Positions 62,382 to 64,000 of a DNA stretch of 64,000 nucleotides are shown here, piece by piece (within the stretch, counting starts at the first letter, position 1; each line of letters begins with the position of its first letter). Location: NCBI GenBank assembly GCA_963807235.1, contig CAWEBF010000009.1, positions 310,001-374,000 of the forward strand. The letters run 5' to 3'. The translations under genes and the position numbers were made by a program. Origin of the DNA: CAWEBF01 sp963807235. GTDB lineage: Bacteria; Acidobacteriota; Vicinamibacteria; Vicinamibacterales; UBA2999. Under the pieces are notes generated by a model, which ran no database searches, had not been told where the DNA came from, and was given only the letters and a program-made list of their open reading frames with translations.

Positions 62382-64000
62382 ATGCGCGTGTCACGCCTGA
62401 TTGGGTTCGCGGTGGTCGGCCTGGTGCTGCTGGCCGGGCCCCAGGCCGTGCGCCTCTACACGGACTGGCTGTGGTTCGGCGAAGTGGGCTACCAGAGCGT
62501 GTTCTCGACGATCTGGGGCGCGCAAAGCCTGCTGTTCGTGGCCACGTTCGTGATGTCCGTGGCGTGGTTGGGCGTGAACATTCGCGTGGCGCTGGCCAGC
62601 ATGGGAGAGCGGCGCCTGACCTTCGTGACCCGCGACGGGACGGCGGTGCCCTTCCCCGAGCCGGAGCAGATCTGGCGGGTGCTGATGGCCCTGGCCACGG
62701 TCATCAGCGTGCTCTTCGGCCTGGCGGCGGCGGCTCGCTGGGATACGTGGCTCACGTGGCGTCATCAGGTGCCGTTCGGCCAGTCCGATCCGATCCTGGG
62801 AATCGAGGTCGGCTACTACGTGTTCTCGCTGCCGATGTGGCAGTTCGTTCGCGGGATGGCGCAGGCGCTGGTCATCGCGGCCGGCCTGGGATCGCTGGCG
62901 CTGTACTTCGTCACGGGAAGCCTGACCACCGGATTCCCGTCGCGCGTCGTGGTGCGCGGGCCCGCGCGCCGGCATCTGTCGCTGCTCGGCGCCGCCTTTT
63001 TTCTGCTCCTGGCGTGGGGCGCCTGGCTGCGCCGGGCGGAGCACCTGCTCGAACCCACTCCCCTGATCTTCGGCGCCAACTACGCCGATGTGTTCGCGCG
63101 CATCCCGGCGAGCGCGATCCTGGCCGTCGTGTGCGTCATCGGCGCGGGGCTGGCCGTCTGGCACGCGATGTCGACCCGTGTCTGGCCGGTGCTGGCGGCG
63201 ATCGGCCTGTACCTCCTCGTGACGATCGGCACGGAAGTCTACGCCGGCGCTCTCCAACGGTTCGCCGTGGCGCCGAACGAGCAGGTGCGCGAAAGCCCGT
63301 ACATCCAGCACAACATCGACGCCACGCGCCGCGCCTTTGCGCTGGACCTCGTGGAGGCACGCGAGCTGTCGGGCGATGCCGCGTTGACCCAGGCCGACAT
63401 CACCCGCAACGCCCCAACGCTCGAGAACGTGCGGTTGTGGGACCACCAGCCGCTGCTCGAGACGTTCGGGCAGATCCAGGAGATCCGCACCTATTACGAG
63501 TTTGCGTCGGTGGACAACGACCGCTACCGCGTGAACGGCGCGCTGCGCCAGGTGATGCTGTCGGCACGGGAACTGAACTCGGGCAGCCTGCCCAATCGCA
63601 CCTGGGTCAACGAGCGCCTGACCTTCACGCACGGTTATGGGCTGACGCTCGGCCCGGTGAACCAGGTGACGCGCGAAGGCCTGCCGGTGCTCTTCGTGCG
63701 CGATCTGCCGCCCGTGACGAACGAGGGGTTCTCGATCGATCAGCCGAGCCTCTACTTCGGCGAACTGTCGAACGACTACGTGATCGTCCGGACCAACACC
63801 CGTGAGTTCCACTACCCCCGCGGCGACGACAACGTGTTCACGGAATACGACGGCCGGGCGGGGCTCCCGTTGGGGTCGCTGTGGCGGAAGCTGCTCTTCG
63901 CCATGCGTTTCGGCGCGTATCAGATCGTGCTGAGCGACGACATCGGCCCCGAGAGCCGGATTCTCTTCAACCGGAACATCGGCGAGCGTGTCCGGCTGAT
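62382..64000 (+). CDS. UPF0182-family membrane protein (partial, 3' end off window)
   Basis: It starts MRVSRLIGFAVVGLVLLAG at 62382. Seven or so N-terminal helices, then an extracytoplasmic domain with GALQRFAVAPNEQVRESPYI, GELSNDYVIVRTNTREFHYP and FRIGAYQ-like repeats. The reading frame is open to the end of the window (539 codons). Function unknown. It begins 11 bp after the repeat element. Confidence 0.9.
   Translation, partial: MRVSRLIGFAVVGLVLLAGPQAVRLYTDWLWFGEVGYQSVFSTIWGAQSLLFVATFVMSVAWLGVNIRVALASMGERRLTFVTRDGTAVPFPEPEQIWRVLMALATVISVLFGLAAAARWDTWLTWRHQVPFGQSDPILGIEVGYYVFSLPMWQFVRGMAQALVIAAGLGSLALYFVTGSLTTGFPSRVVVRGPARRHLSLLGAAFFLLLAWGAWLRRAEHLLEPTPLIFGANYADVFARIPASAILAVVCVIGAGLAVWHAMSTRVWPVLAAIGLYLLVTIGTEVYAGALQRFAVAPNEQVRESPYIQHNIDATRRAFALDLVEARELSGDAALTQADITRNAPTLENVRLWDHQPLLETFGQIQEIRTYYEFASVDNDRYRVNGALRQVMLSARELNSGSLPNRTWVNERLTFTHGYGLTLGPVNQVTREGLPVLFVRDLPPVTNEGFSIDQPSLYFGELSNDYVIVRTNTREFHYPRGDDNVFTEYDGRAGLPLGSLWRKLLFAMRFGAYQIVLSDDIGPESRILFNRNIGERVRL

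Overview
The window is a GC-rich, gene-dense bacterial chromosome segment. The best lineage guess is Acidobacteriota, probably the Vicinamibacteria group. The signs are an Acidobacteria-type VWFA-related secreted protein (39962-40861), a large Ser/Thr kinase with TolB-like and TPR parts, a PEP-CTERM protein, and many GTG starts. This is inference; no marker phylogeny was run. I see no prophage, IS transposase or CRISPR array.

Layout. 1-4.8 kb: nnr and the glycine cleavage operon gcvT-gcvH-gcvP. 4.9-6.3 kb: a small ABC exporter pair. 6.3-9.1 kb: a pilin/competence-type cluster (sigma54 activator, PilZ protein, GspH/FimT prepilin, ComEA). 9.5-14 kb: a PEP-CTERM protein, an unknown protein, a DinB protein, a sugar-nucleotide epimerase and a secreted amidohydrolase. 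14.1-14.6 kb: RNase P RNA. 14.6-20.7 kb: an apparent operon of a SnoaL-like protein, a Ser/Thr kinase and a VioB homologue split into two proteins. 20.8-23.7 kb: an NtrC-type response regulator coupled to an HtrA protease. 23.8-40.9 kb: mostly housekeeping genes (ligA, prenyl synthase, tatD, metG, larC, radC, dapF, dtd, ttcA, glycosyltransferase, DedA, AlkB-like, PPOX, OmpW-like, IMPase, RsbW-like, VWFA). 40.9-43.5 kb: aroA-aroK-phosphoesterase. 43.6-51.6 kb: cytochrome c maturation System I (ccmE, ccmF-ccmH, two accessory genes, ccmA, ccmB, ccmC, ccmD) plus maf. 51.6-55.1 kb: DciA-like, thiolase, VapB-like, membrane protein and recA. 55.2-59.7 kb: cobS, cobT and an ABC exporter. 59.7-64 kb: tRNA-Phe, a parvulin lipoprotein, an S4 protein, a WYL regulator and a truncated UPF0182 gene.

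Two repeat systems stand out. One is a set of intergenic arrays of 7-bp units: at least 12 loci and several unrelated words, always with the same period, usually touching the 3' end of a gene and often supplying its stop codon. The other is a dispersed palindromic element of stacked hairpins with GNA triloops and a conserved core resembling GGGCAANNAGACACTGC.

Many conserved genes (gcvP, ligA, radC, dapF, dtd, ccmF, ccmH, alkB and others) are interrupted by shifts. In every such case resolved base by base, one extra base explains the break. I read this as a systematic insertion error in the sequence or assembly, and annotate these loci as genes whose reading frame needs correction.
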